A stretch of DNA of 64,000 bases, from assembly GCF_000716435.1 (NCBI RefSeq), contig NZ_JNWO01000008.1, positions 248,001 through 312,000 of the forward strand. Direction: 5' to 3'. This document shows positions 48,774 to 57,610 of this stretch, one piece after another. This DNA is from Streptomyces xylophagus. Lineage in GTDB: Bacteria; Actinomycetota; Actinomycetes; Streptomycetales; Streptomycetaceae. The notes under the pieces were generated by a model, which made no database searches, was not told the DNA's origin, and saw nothing but the letters and a program-made list of their open reading frames with translations. Position 1 is the stretch's first letter, and each line of letters starts with the position of its first letter. The position numbers were made by a program, and so were the translations under genes.

Positions 48774-51700
48774 GTGAGTAAGTTCGTGCGGCCCGCTGCC
48801 GAGGGTGCCGACCCGTTCGGGACCGCCCGTCTGCGGCGTGGGGTGCTCGACGCCTGGGCGACCAGCCCGGCGCGGTTCCGGGAGGACGCCAACGCCGAGG
48901 AGGATCTCGTCCTCGGCGGGTACCGGGACCGGCTCGTCGTCGAGCTCGCTCAGAACGCCGCCGACGCAGCCGCCCGCGCGGGCGTGCCCGGGCGGCTGCG
49001 GCTCACCCTCCGCGACGGCGTCCTCTGCGCAGCCAACACCGGCGCCCCGCTCGACGCGGCCGGTGTCGAGTCCCTCTCCACCCTCCGCGCCTCCGCGAAG
49101 CGCGACGCCGGTGACAGCGCCGTCGGGCGATTCGGCGTGGGGTTCGCCGCCGTTGTCGCCGTCACCGATGAACCCGCCGTCGTGGGGCGGCACGGTGGTA
49201 TCCGGTGGTCTCTCGCCGAAGCCCGCACGCTCGCCGACGACACCGCCCGGCACAGCCCCGGACTCGGTACCGAGATCCGCCGCCGCGACGGTCACCTCCC
49301 TCTTCTCCGTCTTCCGTTCGCCGCCGAGGGCACCGCCCCCGACTCGTACGACACCGTCGTCATCCTCCCGCTGCGCGACACCGCCGCCGAGGACCTCGCC
49401 GAGCGACTTCTCAACGCCGTTGACGATGCGCTTCTCCTCGCCCTCCCGGGGCTCGCCGAGGTCGTGGTCGAGGTCGGTGACCAGGCCGCCCCGCGTATCC
49501 TCACCCGGCACACCGACGGCGCCGACACCGTCGTAGAGGACACCCGGGACGGGACCACCCGCTGGCGTACCGCCGCCGCGCACGGGGCGCTCGACAAGGA
49601 ACTGCTCGCCGACCGGCCCGTCGAGGAGCGGGCGCGGCCATACTGGTCCGTCACCTGGGCCGTGCCCGTCGATGACGACGGGACTCCGGCCCGGCCCCGC
49701 ACCAGCCCCGTCGTGCACGCGCCCACGCCCAGCGACGAACCCCTGGGCGTGCCTGCCCTGTTGATCGCTTCGCTCCCGCTCGACACCACCCGTCGGCATG
49801 CCGCGCCCGGTCCGCTGACCGACTTCGTCGTGGAGCGCGCGGCGGACGCGTACGTCGAACTCCTCGCCGCCTGGCGGCCGGTGACCACCGGCATCATCGA
49901 CCTCGTGCCCGGGCCCCTGGGGAAGGGGGAGTTGGATGGCACGCTGCGCCAGGCGATCCTGCAGCGGCTGCCGCGTACCTCCTTCCTGCCGCCCGCCATC
50001 GAGCCCACGGGCGACGACTCCGAACTGCCCGAGTCCCTACGACCCCGGGACGCCGAGGTCGTCGAGGGCGCCGGTGCCGACACCGTGCAGGTCCTCGCCG
50101 AGGTGCTGCCCACCCTCCTCCCCGCCGGGCTCGAACGGCGCGTGGAACTACGGACGTTGGGCGTCGCCCGGGTCCCGCTCACCGACGCCGTCGACCGGCT
50201 GGCCGGTCTGGAGAAGGACCCCGGCTGGTGGCGGCGGCTCTACGACAGCCTCGCGGGCGTCGACCCCGACCGGCTCAGCGGACTGCCCGTGCCGCTGGCC
50301 GACGGGCGGACGACGATCGGGCCCCGGCAGGTTCTCCTCCCCACTCCTGACTCCGCCCAGGTGGAGCCCGAAGTCCTCGCCCGGCTCGGGCTCAAGGTCG
50401 CCCATCCGGACGCCGCGCACCCCCTCCTGGAGAAGCTCGGCGCGCTGCCCGCCACGCCCCGCGCGGTCCTCACCACGCCCCAGGTACGGGCCGCCGTGGC
50501 CGCCTCCCTCGACGACGAGGGCGGGGCCGTATGGGACGAACCCGCCCCGGACGCCGAGGAGTTGGCCGACACGGTGCTCGCTCTCGTGCGGGACGCGGAT
50601 CTCGAACCCGGTGACGAACCCTGGCTCGGCGCCCTCGCCCTGCCCGACGAGGAGGGCGAACTCGCGCCCGCCGGCGAACTGGTCCTGCCCGGCAGCCCGT
50701 TCGCCCAGGTGATGCGGGAGGACGAACTCGCCTTCGTGGATTCGGAGTTGGCCGAGCGCTGGGGCGAACAACCCCTCGCCGCCTGCGGAGTTCTCGCCAC
50801 CTTCGCCCTCGTCCGCGCCACCGACGTCGTCCTCGACCCGGACGAACTGGAGCCCCGCGACAGCGACTTCGCCGAACCCGACGACCCCGGCCTGCTGGAC
50901 TCCGTGGACGTGTGGTCGGAAGACGTCCTCGACCGCTTCCCCGACACCCCGGTACCGCCCGTAGCCACCGAACTCGTCGCCGTACGCGACCTCGACCTCG
51001 TCGACGACGACCGCTGGCCCCAAGCACTGGCCCTCCTCGCCCAACCTCCCCTCCGCGACGCGATCACCCAGCAGGTCCGCATCCTGCTGCCCGACGGCAC
51101 GCACGAAGTCGTACGGCCTTACACCGCCTGGTGGTTGCGCGGGCACCCGGTGCTCGACGGCCGCCGCCCGGCCGGCCTGCTGGCCGCCGGCGGGGACCCG
51201 CTGCTGCGCGGCCTCTACGACGAGGCCGACGCGACCGGCTTCGACGACGAACAGGTGCTGCGGGCGCTGGGCGTACGGACGTCGGTGGCCGCGCTGCTCG
51301 ACGAGCCGGGCGGCGCCGCCGAACTCCTCGACCGGCTCGCCGACCCGGACCGCGAGGTCACCGGCAGCCAACTCCACGCCCTTTACGGCGCGTTGGCCGA
51401 CCTGGACCCGGAACAGGTGACCCTCCCGGACGACCTGCGCGCCGTCGTCGACGGCGAGGTGACGGTCGTGGACGCGGCCGACGCCGTGGTCGTCGACTCA
51501 CCCGACCTGCTGCCGTTCACCGAGGGCGTCCCGCTGCTCCCCGTACGGCCTTCCAGGGCAGCCGAGTTGGCCGAACTCTTCCAGGTACGCCGGCTCAGCG
51601 AGTCGGTCACCGGCGAGGTCACCTCCGAGGGTGCCGAGCACGACGTACCGGAATCCGTCCGGACCCTCCTCGGCCCGCTCACCCCCGCGACCTACGTCGA

Positions 51701-51902
51701 ACACGAGGAACTCGTCGTGGACGGCGTCGAGATCGACTGGCGCCGGACGAGGGACGGGGTGCTGCACGCCTCGACCCTGGAGGGCGTCGCGGCCGGGCTC
51801 GCCTGGGCGGCGGGGCAGTGGCCCCGGCGGTTCGAGGTGGCCGCGTTGCTCGAAGACCCCTCCCGGACCGAGGAGTTGGCGCGGGACCGCTGGTTCGACT
51901 AG
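48774..51902 (+). CDS. Sacsin-like/Hsp90-fold ATPase-domain protein
   Basis: This 1042-residue protein begins with a GHKL ATPase module like that of sacsin: ELAQNAADAAARAGVPGRLRLTL (N-box, about residues 57-79) and SAKRDAGDSAVGRFGVGFAAV (G1 region, about 110-130). The remaining 800 residues are acidic, with Leu/Pro-rich repeats and many ELAD/EEGE stretches, and no second domain I can name. The family is conserved in actinobacteria; chaperone-like or defence roles have been proposed for sacsin-type ATPases but none is shown here. It appears monocistronic. Confidence 0.82.
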   Translation: MSKFVRPAAEGADPFGTARLRRGVLDAWATSPARFREDANAEEDLVLGGYRDRLVVELAQNAADAAARAGVPGRLRLTLRDGVLCAANTGAPLDAAGVESLSTLRASAKRDAGDSAVGRFGVGFAAVVAVTDEPAVVGRHGGIRWSLAEARTLADDTARHSPGLGTEIRRRDGHLPLLRLPFAAEGTAPDSYDTVVILPLRDTAAEDLAERLLNAVDDALLLALPGLAEVVVEVGDQAAPRILTRHTDGADTVVEDTRDGTTRWRTAAAHGALDKELLADRPVEERARPYWSVTWAVPVDDDGTPARPRTSPVVHAPTPSDEPLGVPALLIASLPLDTTRRHAAPGPLTDFVVERAADAYVELLAAWRPVTTGIIDLVPGPLGKGELDGTLRQAILQRLPRTSFLPPAIEPTGDDSELPESLRPRDAEVVEGAGADTVQVLAEVLPTLLPAGLERRVELRTLGVARVPLTDAVDRLAGLEKDPGWWRRLYDSLAGVDPDRLSGLPVPLADGRTTIGPRQVLLPTPDSAQVEPEVLARLGLKVAHPDAAHPLLEKLGALPATPRAVLTTPQVRAAVAASLDDEGGAVWDEPAPDAEELADTVLALVRDADLEPGDEPWLGALALPDEEGELAPAGELVLPGSPFAQVMREDELAFVDSELAERWGEQPLAACGVLATFALVRATDVVLDPDELEPRDSDFAEPDDPGLLDSVDVWSEDVLDRFPDTPVPPVATELVAVRDLDLVDDDRWPQALALLAQPPLRDAITQQVRILLPDGTHEVVRPYTAWWLRGHPVLDGRRPAGLLAAGGDPLLRGLYDEADATGFDDEQVLRALGVRTSVAALLDEPGGAAELLDRLADPDREVTGSQLHALYGALADLDPEQVTLPDDLRAVVDGEVTVVDAADAVVVDSPDLLPFTEGVPLLPVRPSRAAELAELFQVRRLSESVTGEVTSEGAEHDVPESVRTLLGPLTPATYVEHEELVVDGVEIDWRRTRDGVLHASTLEGVAAGLAWAAGQWPRRFEVAALLEDPSRTEELARDRWFD

Positions 51903-52037
51903 TGGGCGGGGCGTTGCCGATCTTCACCAACCAACCAAGAAAGTTCCACGACTTGTACAACCCTTCCCTCCTGTCGCGAATCTGATCACCTGAGCCACCG
52001 GGCTCCACGATCACGTTCACGTTCCATGGGGGAACAC

Positions 52038-52727
52038 ATGCGCATACGTGCCACCGTCGTCGCCGTCTCCGGCGCCCTCGCCCTCTCCGCCGTCGCGGTC
52101 CCGGCCGCGCAGGCCGACGGCGGGTCGGGCGACACAAAGATCACCAAGGTGGTCGTCGACGGCGACAACAAGGTGACCGTGGGCACCTCCAGCGCGAAGA
52201 GCATCAAGGTCAGCGTGACGGCCACCGACAACTCGGGCATCGCGGGCGCCGACGAGTTCGCGCTGTCGGGTCCGGGCTACGGCTTCCTCACGACCAGCAA
52301 GCCGACGTGCGTCAAGGTCAACGCCACGACCTCGACCTGCTCCGCCTCGGTGCTGGTGGACCCGAAGGTCGACTACCTCCTCAACGCCAACGCGGGCACC
52401 TGGTACGTCGACGCGTGGGTCGACGCCAAGGACGGCGACTACATCTGGAAGGAGAAGGCCTCCTCCTTCTACTTCCAGCGCGCCTCCCAGCTGTCGGCCA
52501 ACGCCGCCCCGGAGCCGGTGAAGAAGGGCAAGACCATCACGGTCACGGGCAAGCTGAGCCGCGCCAACTGGGAGACCCTGAAGAACGCGGGCTACGCCGG
52601 CCAGCCGGTGAAGCTGCAGTTCCGCAAGAAGAGCGCCACGACCTACACCACGGTCAAGACCATCAAGACCAGCTCCAACGGCAGCCTGACGACCACGGTA
52701 CCACCCGTCGTGGATCACATCACCTGA
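52038..52727 (+). CDS. Secreted protein, first of three tandem paralogues (C-terminus lost)
   Basis: This 229-residue protein has a signal peptide (MRIRATVVAVSGALALSAVA, cut near AQA) and a mature chain with two parts: a variable beta-rich half and a conserved module beginning NAAPEPVKKGKTITVTGKL and containing PVKLQFRKKSATTYTTVKTI. After SLTTTV the frame ends in PPVVDHIT, which derives from intergenic sequence; the third paralogue continues KATVDGYFRYSFAGT. The gene was probably shortened by recombination between copies. GGGGGA precedes the ATG. Function unknown. Confidence 0.83.
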   Translation: MRIRATVVAVSGALALSAVAVPAAQADGGSGDTKITKVVVDGDNKVTVGTSSAKSIKVSVTATDNSGIAGADEFALSGPGYGFLTTSKPTCVKVNATTSTCSASVLVDPKVDYLLNANAGTWYVDAWVDAKDGDYIWKEKASSFYFQRASQLSANAAPEPVKKGKTITVTGKLSRANWETLKNAGYAGQPVKLQFRKKSATTYTTVKTIKTSSNGSLTTTVPPVVDHIT

Positions 52728-52768
52728 GCCAACAGGCTCACACGATCACTTCTCTACCTGGGGACTCC

Positions 52769-53482
52769 ATGCGCATGCGTGCCACCCTCGGCGTTGTCAC
52801 CGGCGCCCTGGCCCTCTCCGCTCTCGCCGTGCCTGCCGCGCAGGCCGACGACGGCCAGGGGGACACCACGATCTCGAGCGTCGTGGTGAACGGCGGCAAG
52901 CCGGTAGTCGTCGGCGCGACCGCGAAGAAGACCATCACGGTCAGCTTCACGGTCAAGGACGCCTCGGGCGTCAACTGGGCGCAGGCGATCCTGTACCACG
53001 GCGCCACCATCGACTCGTCCGACAGCGGCGCTGTCGCCAACAGCAGCGACGGCCGCGCCACCTGCACCAAGGTCGACGCCACGACGTCGACCTGCAAGTC
53101 GACCTTCGACATGAAGCCGGCCCACAACCTGATCAACGCCGTGGCCGGCGGCTGGAAGGTCTGGGCGATCGCCACGGGCAAGGACGCCGACTACGTCCAG
53201 AAGGACAACGCGAAGACCTTCCAGGTCCAGCGCGCCTCCCAGCTGACGGTCAACGCCGCCCCGGAGCCCGTGAAGAAGGGCAAGACCATCACGGTCACCG
53301 GCAAGCTGACCCGCGCCAACTGGGACGCCGGTACGTACTCCGGTTACTCGACCCAGCCGGTGAAGCTGCAGTTCCGCAAGAAGAGCGCCACGACCTACAC
53401 CACGGTCAAGACCATCAAGACCAGCTCCAACGGCAGCCTGACGACCACGGTATCGGTTCGCAATCCCCGTACAAAAATCTGA
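52769..53482 (+). CDS. Secreted protein, second tandem paralogue (C-terminus lost)
   Basis: This 237-residue protein has the same plan: a signal peptide (MRMRATLGVVTGALALSALA), a variable middle with one Cys pair (RATCTKVDATTSTCKS) and the conserved module ending SSNGSLTTTV, after which it diverges to SVRNPRTKI. The loss falls at the same codon as in the first copy, but the following sequence differs. The Cys pair C-x(9)-C is shared among copies and may form a disulphide. Confidence 0.83.
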   Translation: MRMRATLGVVTGALALSALAVPAAQADDGQGDTTISSVVVNGGKPVVVGATAKKTITVSFTVKDASGVNWAQAILYHGATIDSSDSGAVANSSDGRATCTKVDATTSTCKSTFDMKPAHNLINAVAGGWKVWAIATGKDADYVQKDNAKTFQVQRASQLTVNAAPEPVKKGKTITVTGKLTRANWDAGTYSGYSTQPVKLQFRKKSATTYTTVKTIKTSSNGSLTTTVSVRNPRTKI

Positions 53483-53626
53483 TTCGGGCGTACAACCTTC
53501 ACCACTGGTCGTGAATCAGTTCACGTGAGCCAACAGGCTCCGCCATCACTTGGGCCCCCGGCGCCGACGACGAGCCGTTCGGAACGACCAGCGCGCCGGG
53601 GCCCCCTTTCTCCACTTGGGGAACGC

Positions 53627-54562
53627 ATGCGCATAAGCGCCACCGTGGCTGCCGTATCCGGCGCCCTGGTTCTCTCCGCCTTCGCCGTACCGGCCGCGCA
53701 GGCCGCGGGCTCCGACGCCGGCTCGTACCGCTCGGACGTCGCGAAGGTCATCGCGGCCGCCCACGCCGCCTCCGGCAAGGCCGCGCTCAGCAGCTCCACG
53801 GCCGCCGACGACGAGCCGTACGCGCTGGACGTCACCTTCTCCAACGTCAAGGTGCACAGCGGCAAGCCGATCGTGGTCGGTGCCGCCGCCCACGTCTCCG
53901 TGCCGGTCACCTACACGCTGACGCACGGCGCCGACGTCGACGTCACCGCGTCGGACTTCGACAGCGGCCCGTTCCTCTACAAGGGTTCGTTCACCGACCC
54001 GACCAACATGCTCTTCGGTGACAACCCGGGCACCTGCACCGTCACCTCGGCGACCACCGAGTCCTGCAAGGCCACGATCGACATCCGCCCGGCCGACGGC
54101 GACCTGTCGAACGTCGACGCCGGTGCCTGGAAGGCCGGCGCCCTGGCCATCGCGTACAACGGCCAGGACCCGACCAGCTCCACCTTCGACATCACCAAGG
54201 TCGGCGTCGCCGAGCAGGGCGCCTTCGCCTCCCCGAACGTCACGCGTCTGTCCAAGCTGACGGTCAACGCCGCCCCGGAGCCCGTCAAGAAGGGCAAGAC
54301 CATCACGGTCACCGGCAAGCTGACCCGCGCCAACTGGGACGGCGACAACTACACCGGCTACTCCACCCAGCCGGTGAAGCTCCAGTTCCGCAAGAAGAAC
54401 GCCACGACCTACACCACGGTCAAGACCATCAAGACCACGTCCAACGGCAGCCTGAAGACCACCGTCAAGGCCACGGTCGACGGCTACTTCCGCTACAGCT
54501 TCGCGGGCACGGCAACCACCGCCCCGATCAACGCGACGGGCGACTACGTCGACGTGAAGTAG
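53627..54562 (+). CDS. Secreted protein, third tandem paralogue (complete)
   Basis: This 311-residue protein is the longest copy. After the signal peptide (AFAVPAAQAAGS) it has an insertion of about 50 residues not found in the others (SDVAKVIAAAHAASGKAALS), then the shared Cys pair (GTCTVTSATTESCKA) and the conserved module, continuing to KATVDGYFRYSFAGTATT and GDYVDVK. It probably represents the ancestral C-terminus. A strong terminator follows. The module resembles bacterial Ig-like cell-surface or matrix proteins, but no function is recognisable. Confidence 0.85.
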   Translation: MRISATVAAVSGALVLSAFAVPAAQAAGSDAGSYRSDVAKVIAAAHAASGKAALSSSTAADDEPYALDVTFSNVKVHSGKPIVVGAAAHVSVPVTYTLTHGADVDVTASDFDSGPFLYKGSFTDPTNMLFGDNPGTCTVTSATTESCKATIDIRPADGDLSNVDAGAWKAGALAIAYNGQDPTSSTFDITKVGVAEQGAFASPNVTRLSKLTVNAAPEPVKKGKTITVTGKLTRANWDGDNYTGYSTQPVKLQFRKKNATTYTTVKTIKTTSNGSLKTTVKATVDGYFRYSFAGTATTAPINATGDYVDVK

Positions 54563-54573
54563 TCAGAGCAAAG

Positions 54574-54619
54574 GCAGCGACCCGCGCCCCTGAAAACGGG
54601 GGCGCGGGTCGCTGCTTTT
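54574..54619 (+). terminator. Intrinsic terminator after the secreted-protein array
   Basis: A perfect 17-bp stem (54574-54590 with 54599-54615) over an eight-base loop is followed by TTTT. It begins 11 bases after the stop of the third paralogue. Confidence 0.92.
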
Positions 54620-54626
54620 GGCTTTC

Positions 54627-54659
54627 AGGGGCGCGGGGAACTGCGCGACCAGCCCCCAC
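54627..54659 (-). repeat. Dispersed 33-bp repeat copy
   Basis: This is identical to 16925-16957 over 33 bases. It lies between the terminator and the end of the convergent P-type ATPase gene. Confidence 0.85.
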
Positions 54660-54680
54660 CGGCCCGCAGCCGAAAAACAC

Positions 54681-57077
54681 TCACGCCACACCCCGCCGAT
54701 CGACCAACCTCCACGCCACCTCCAGCAAAACCCCCGCCACCCCCGAAATCCCCACCGCGATCCACGGCATGGTCACCCCCACCAACTTCAACGCGAAGAA
54801 GTGCTGAAGCCAAGGCACGACCAGCACAACCACGAACGCCGCCCCCATCGACGCCACCAGGGCAACCCGCCACCACGTGTACGGCCGCGCGATGATCGCC
54901 AGCACCCACATCGAGATCAGGAACAGCGTCAGGGTCGCCGCACTGGTCTCCGCCGCCAACGACCCCTTCCCCGTGTACTGGTGACGGGCGATCAGATACG
55001 TCACGAAGGTCGCCGCCCCGGCGATCACCCCACCCGGTATCGAATACCGCATCACCCGCCGCACAAAATGGGGTTTCGCCCGCTCCTTGTTCGGCGCCAG
55101 CGCAAGAAAGAACGCCGGAACCCCGATCGTCAACGTCGACAACAGCGTCAAGTGCCGCGGCAGGAAGGGATATTCAACCCGCCAGCACACCACCAGCACC
55201 GCCAGCAGCACCGAGTACACCGTCTTCACCAGAAACAGCGTCGCCACCCGCGTGATGTTCCCGATGACCCGCCGCCCCTCGGCAACGACCGAAGGCAACG
55301 TAGCGAAGCTGTTGTTGAGCAACACGATCTGCGCGACCGCCCGCGTGGCCTCGGACCCGGAGCCCATCGAGACCCCGATGTCGGCATCCTTCAGGGCGAG
55401 TACGTCGTTCACCCCGTCCCCGGTCATCGCGACGGTGTGCCCGCGCGACTGCAACGCCCCCACCATGTCCCGCTTCTGCTGCGGGGTGACCCGCCCGAAC
55501 ACCGTGCCCTCGTCGAGGGACTTGGCCATCTCCTGCTGATCCGAAGGCAGTTGACGGGCGTCCACGACCTGCCCGGTGAGCCCCAGCTTCCCGGCCACCG
55601 CGCCCACGGACACCGCGTTGTCCCCGGAGATGACCTTGGCGTGCACATCCTGCTCGGCGAAGTACGCCAGGGTCTCGGCCGCGTCGGGCCGCAACCGCTG
55701 CTCCAACACCACCAGCGCGGTCGCCTCGGCCTCCCGCGCGACCTCGGGATCGTCCAGCTCACCCGCGACCCGGGCCAGCAACAGCACCCGTAGCCCCTGC
55801 TCATTGAGCCGCACGGTCTCCTCCAGTGCGGGATCATCCGCACCCAGCAGCACATCGGGCGCCCCGAGCAGCCACGTGCTCGACTCCCCGTTCCCCTCAC
55901 TGAAGGACGCCCCGCTGTACTTGCGCGCCGAGGAGAACGGCAGCGACTCCACACACCGCCACTCCTCGCTGTCCGGATAGGCGGTGATGATCGCCTGAAG
56001 CGACGCGTTCGGCCGCGGGTCCGACTCGCCGAGCGCGCCGAGGACTTTGCGTACGTACGTTTCGTCGGCCCCGCCGAGCGGACGCAACTCGGTGACGTCC
56101 ATGCCGCCCTCGGTGAGCGTGCCCGTCTTGTCGAGGCAGACCGTGTCGACGCGGGCGAGGCCCTCGATGGCCGGCAGTTCCTGGACGAGGCACTGTTTCC
56201 GGCCAAGCCGGATGACGCCGATCGCGAAGGCGACGGAGGTGAGCAGCACCAGCCCCTCGGGCACCATCGGCACGATCCCGCCCACGGTCCGCGCGATCGA
56301 GTCCTTGAACCCGTGCTGTTTGACGACGAGTTGGCTGATGACCAGGCCGATCGCGGTCGGGATCATCATCCACGTCACGTACTTGAGGATCGTGGAGATA
56401 CCGGTGCGCAGTTCGGAGTGGACGAGCGTGAACCGGGAGGCCTCCTCGGCGAGTTGGGCGGCGTACGCCTCGCGCCCCACCTTCGTCGCCTCGAACGCGC
56501 CGCCGCCGGCGACCACGAAACTCCCGGACATGACCGCGTCCCCCGGCCGCTTGACGACCGGGTCGGCCTCACCGGTGAGCAGCGACTCGTCGATCTCCAG
56601 CCCGTCGGCCTCGACACACTCGCCGTCGACGACGACCTTGTCACCCGGCCCGATCTCGATGAGGTCGCCCAGCACGATCTCGGAGGTGCTCACCTCCACG
56701 GCGGCCCCGTCACGCCGTACCGTCGGCTTCGCCTCGCCGATCACCGCGAGGGAGTCGAGGGTCTTCTTCGCCCGCCACTCCTGGATGACGCCGATCCCGG
56801 TGTTGGCGATGATCACGTACCCGAACAGGCTGTCCTGGAACGGCGCCACGAACAGCATGATCAGCCAGAGCACGCCGATGATCGCGTTGAACCGGGTGAA
56901 GACGTTGGCGCGGACGATCTCGCCGAGGGAGCGGCTGCTGCGCACCGGGACGTCGTTGACCTCCCCGCGCGCCACCCGTTCGGCGACCTCGGCGGTGCTG
57001 AGTCCATGGGCCCGCCGCGCCGGAATGGGCACGGGGTGCACAGGATCGAGTTCGGCGCCCGCGTCGGTGTGCGTCAT
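54681..57077 (-). CDS. P-type cation-transporting ATPase (CtpE-like)
   Basis: This 798-residue membrane protein has the P-type ATPase core: the actuator motif LLTGEADP, the phosphorylated Asp316 in DKTGTLTEG, the TGDGVNDVLALKDADIG hinge, and a PMVPEGLVLL membrane motif (PEGL rather than CPC), which points away from heavy-metal pumps and toward CtpE-type Ca2+ transporters of mycobacteria. There is no N-terminal metal-binding domain. Ion specificity is inferred. The gene is alone, with a 113-base gap to the DUF2530 gene. Confidence 0.88.
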   Translation of the reverse strand: MTHTDAGAELDPVHPVPIPARRAHGLSTAEVAERVARGEVNDVPVRSSRSLGEIVRANVFTRFNAIIGVLWLIMLFVAPFQDSLFGYVIIANTGIGVIQEWRAKKTLDSLAVIGEAKPTVRRDGAAVEVSTSEIVLGDLIEIGPGDKVVVDGECVEADGLEIDESLLTGEADPVVKRPGDAVMSGSFVVAGGGAFEATKVGREAYAAQLAEEASRFTLVHSELRTGISTILKYVTWMMIPTAIGLVISQLVVKQHGFKDSIARTVGGIVPMVPEGLVLLTSVAFAIGVIRLGRKQCLVQELPAIEGLARVDTVCLDKTGTLTEGGMDVTELRPLGGADETYVRKVLGALGESDPRPNASLQAIITAYPDSEEWRCVESLPFSSARKYSGASFSEGNGESSTWLLGAPDVLLGADDPALEETVRLNEQGLRVLLLARVAGELDDPEVAREAEATALVVLEQRLRPDAAETLAYFAEQDVHAKVISGDNAVSVGAVAGKLGLTGQVVDARQLPSDQQEMAKSLDEGTVFGRVTPQQKRDMVGALQSRGHTVAMTGDGVNDVLALKDADIGVSMGSGSEATRAVAQIVLLNNSFATLPSVVAEGRRVIGNITRVATLFLVKTVYSVLLAVLVVCWRVEYPFLPRHLTLLSTLTIGVPAFFLALAPNKERAKPHFVRRVMRYSIPGGVIAGAATFVTYLIARHQYTGKGSLAAETSAATLTLFLISMWVLAIIARPYTWWRVALVASMGAAFVVVLVVPWLQHFFALKLVGVTMPWIAVGISGVAGVLLEVAWRLVDRRGVA

Positions 57078-57190
57078 GCATTCGACGGTACGTGCGGATT
57101 TACGGCTTCACCCGCCGAGTGCCCGGAAGATCCGACCAGGGGAGGACGGCGGGCGGGGTGGAGTGATGCCGTGGTTGTACGGGGGTGTCG

Positions 57191-57478
57191 TTACTCGGCA
57201 GCAGCCGACGACCCTTCCGCTTCCGGACTCCCCGCGGCCGCCGCCCGCTTGAGCGCCGCGTCCCGCCCGCGGACGTACCAGATGCCGATGAGGCCCAGCC
57301 CGCTCCCGGCCAGGCAGGTCCACAGCCACCACAGGTGACCGTGGTCGTCGAACCAGCCGTAGAAGGGGAGCTGTACCAGGAAGAGGACGAACCAGAGGAT
57401 CGTGCCGCCGATGATGGTCGGGACGATCGGGCCCTCCAGGGGCTCCGGTGCCTCGTGTGTCGGTGTCCACTTCGCCAT
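57191..57478 (-). CDS. DUF2530 membrane protein
   Basis: This 95-residue protein has two membrane helices (IIGGTILWFVLFLVQLPFY and LWWLWTCLAGSGLGLIGIWYV) and a hydrophilic C-terminus, matching DUF2530. The family is found next to the NCS2 permease in actinobacteria, as here, where the two are divergent. Its role is unknown. Confidence 0.85.
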   Translation of the reverse strand: MAKWTPTHEAPEPLEGPIVPTIIGGTILWFVLFLVQLPFYGWFDDHGHLWWLWTCLAGSGLGLIGIWYVRGRDAALKRAAAAGSPEAEGSSAAAE

Positions 57479-57610
57479 GCCCCCAGCTTACGAGGCGGGA
57501 CAAGACCCGTGGATCTCCGTCTGTCTACGCGCGGAGATAGCGCCTGACGTCTTCATATGTTCATACTGAAACGGTTTCTGTCTGTCCACTTCTGCTCGTA
57601 GGAACATCCA

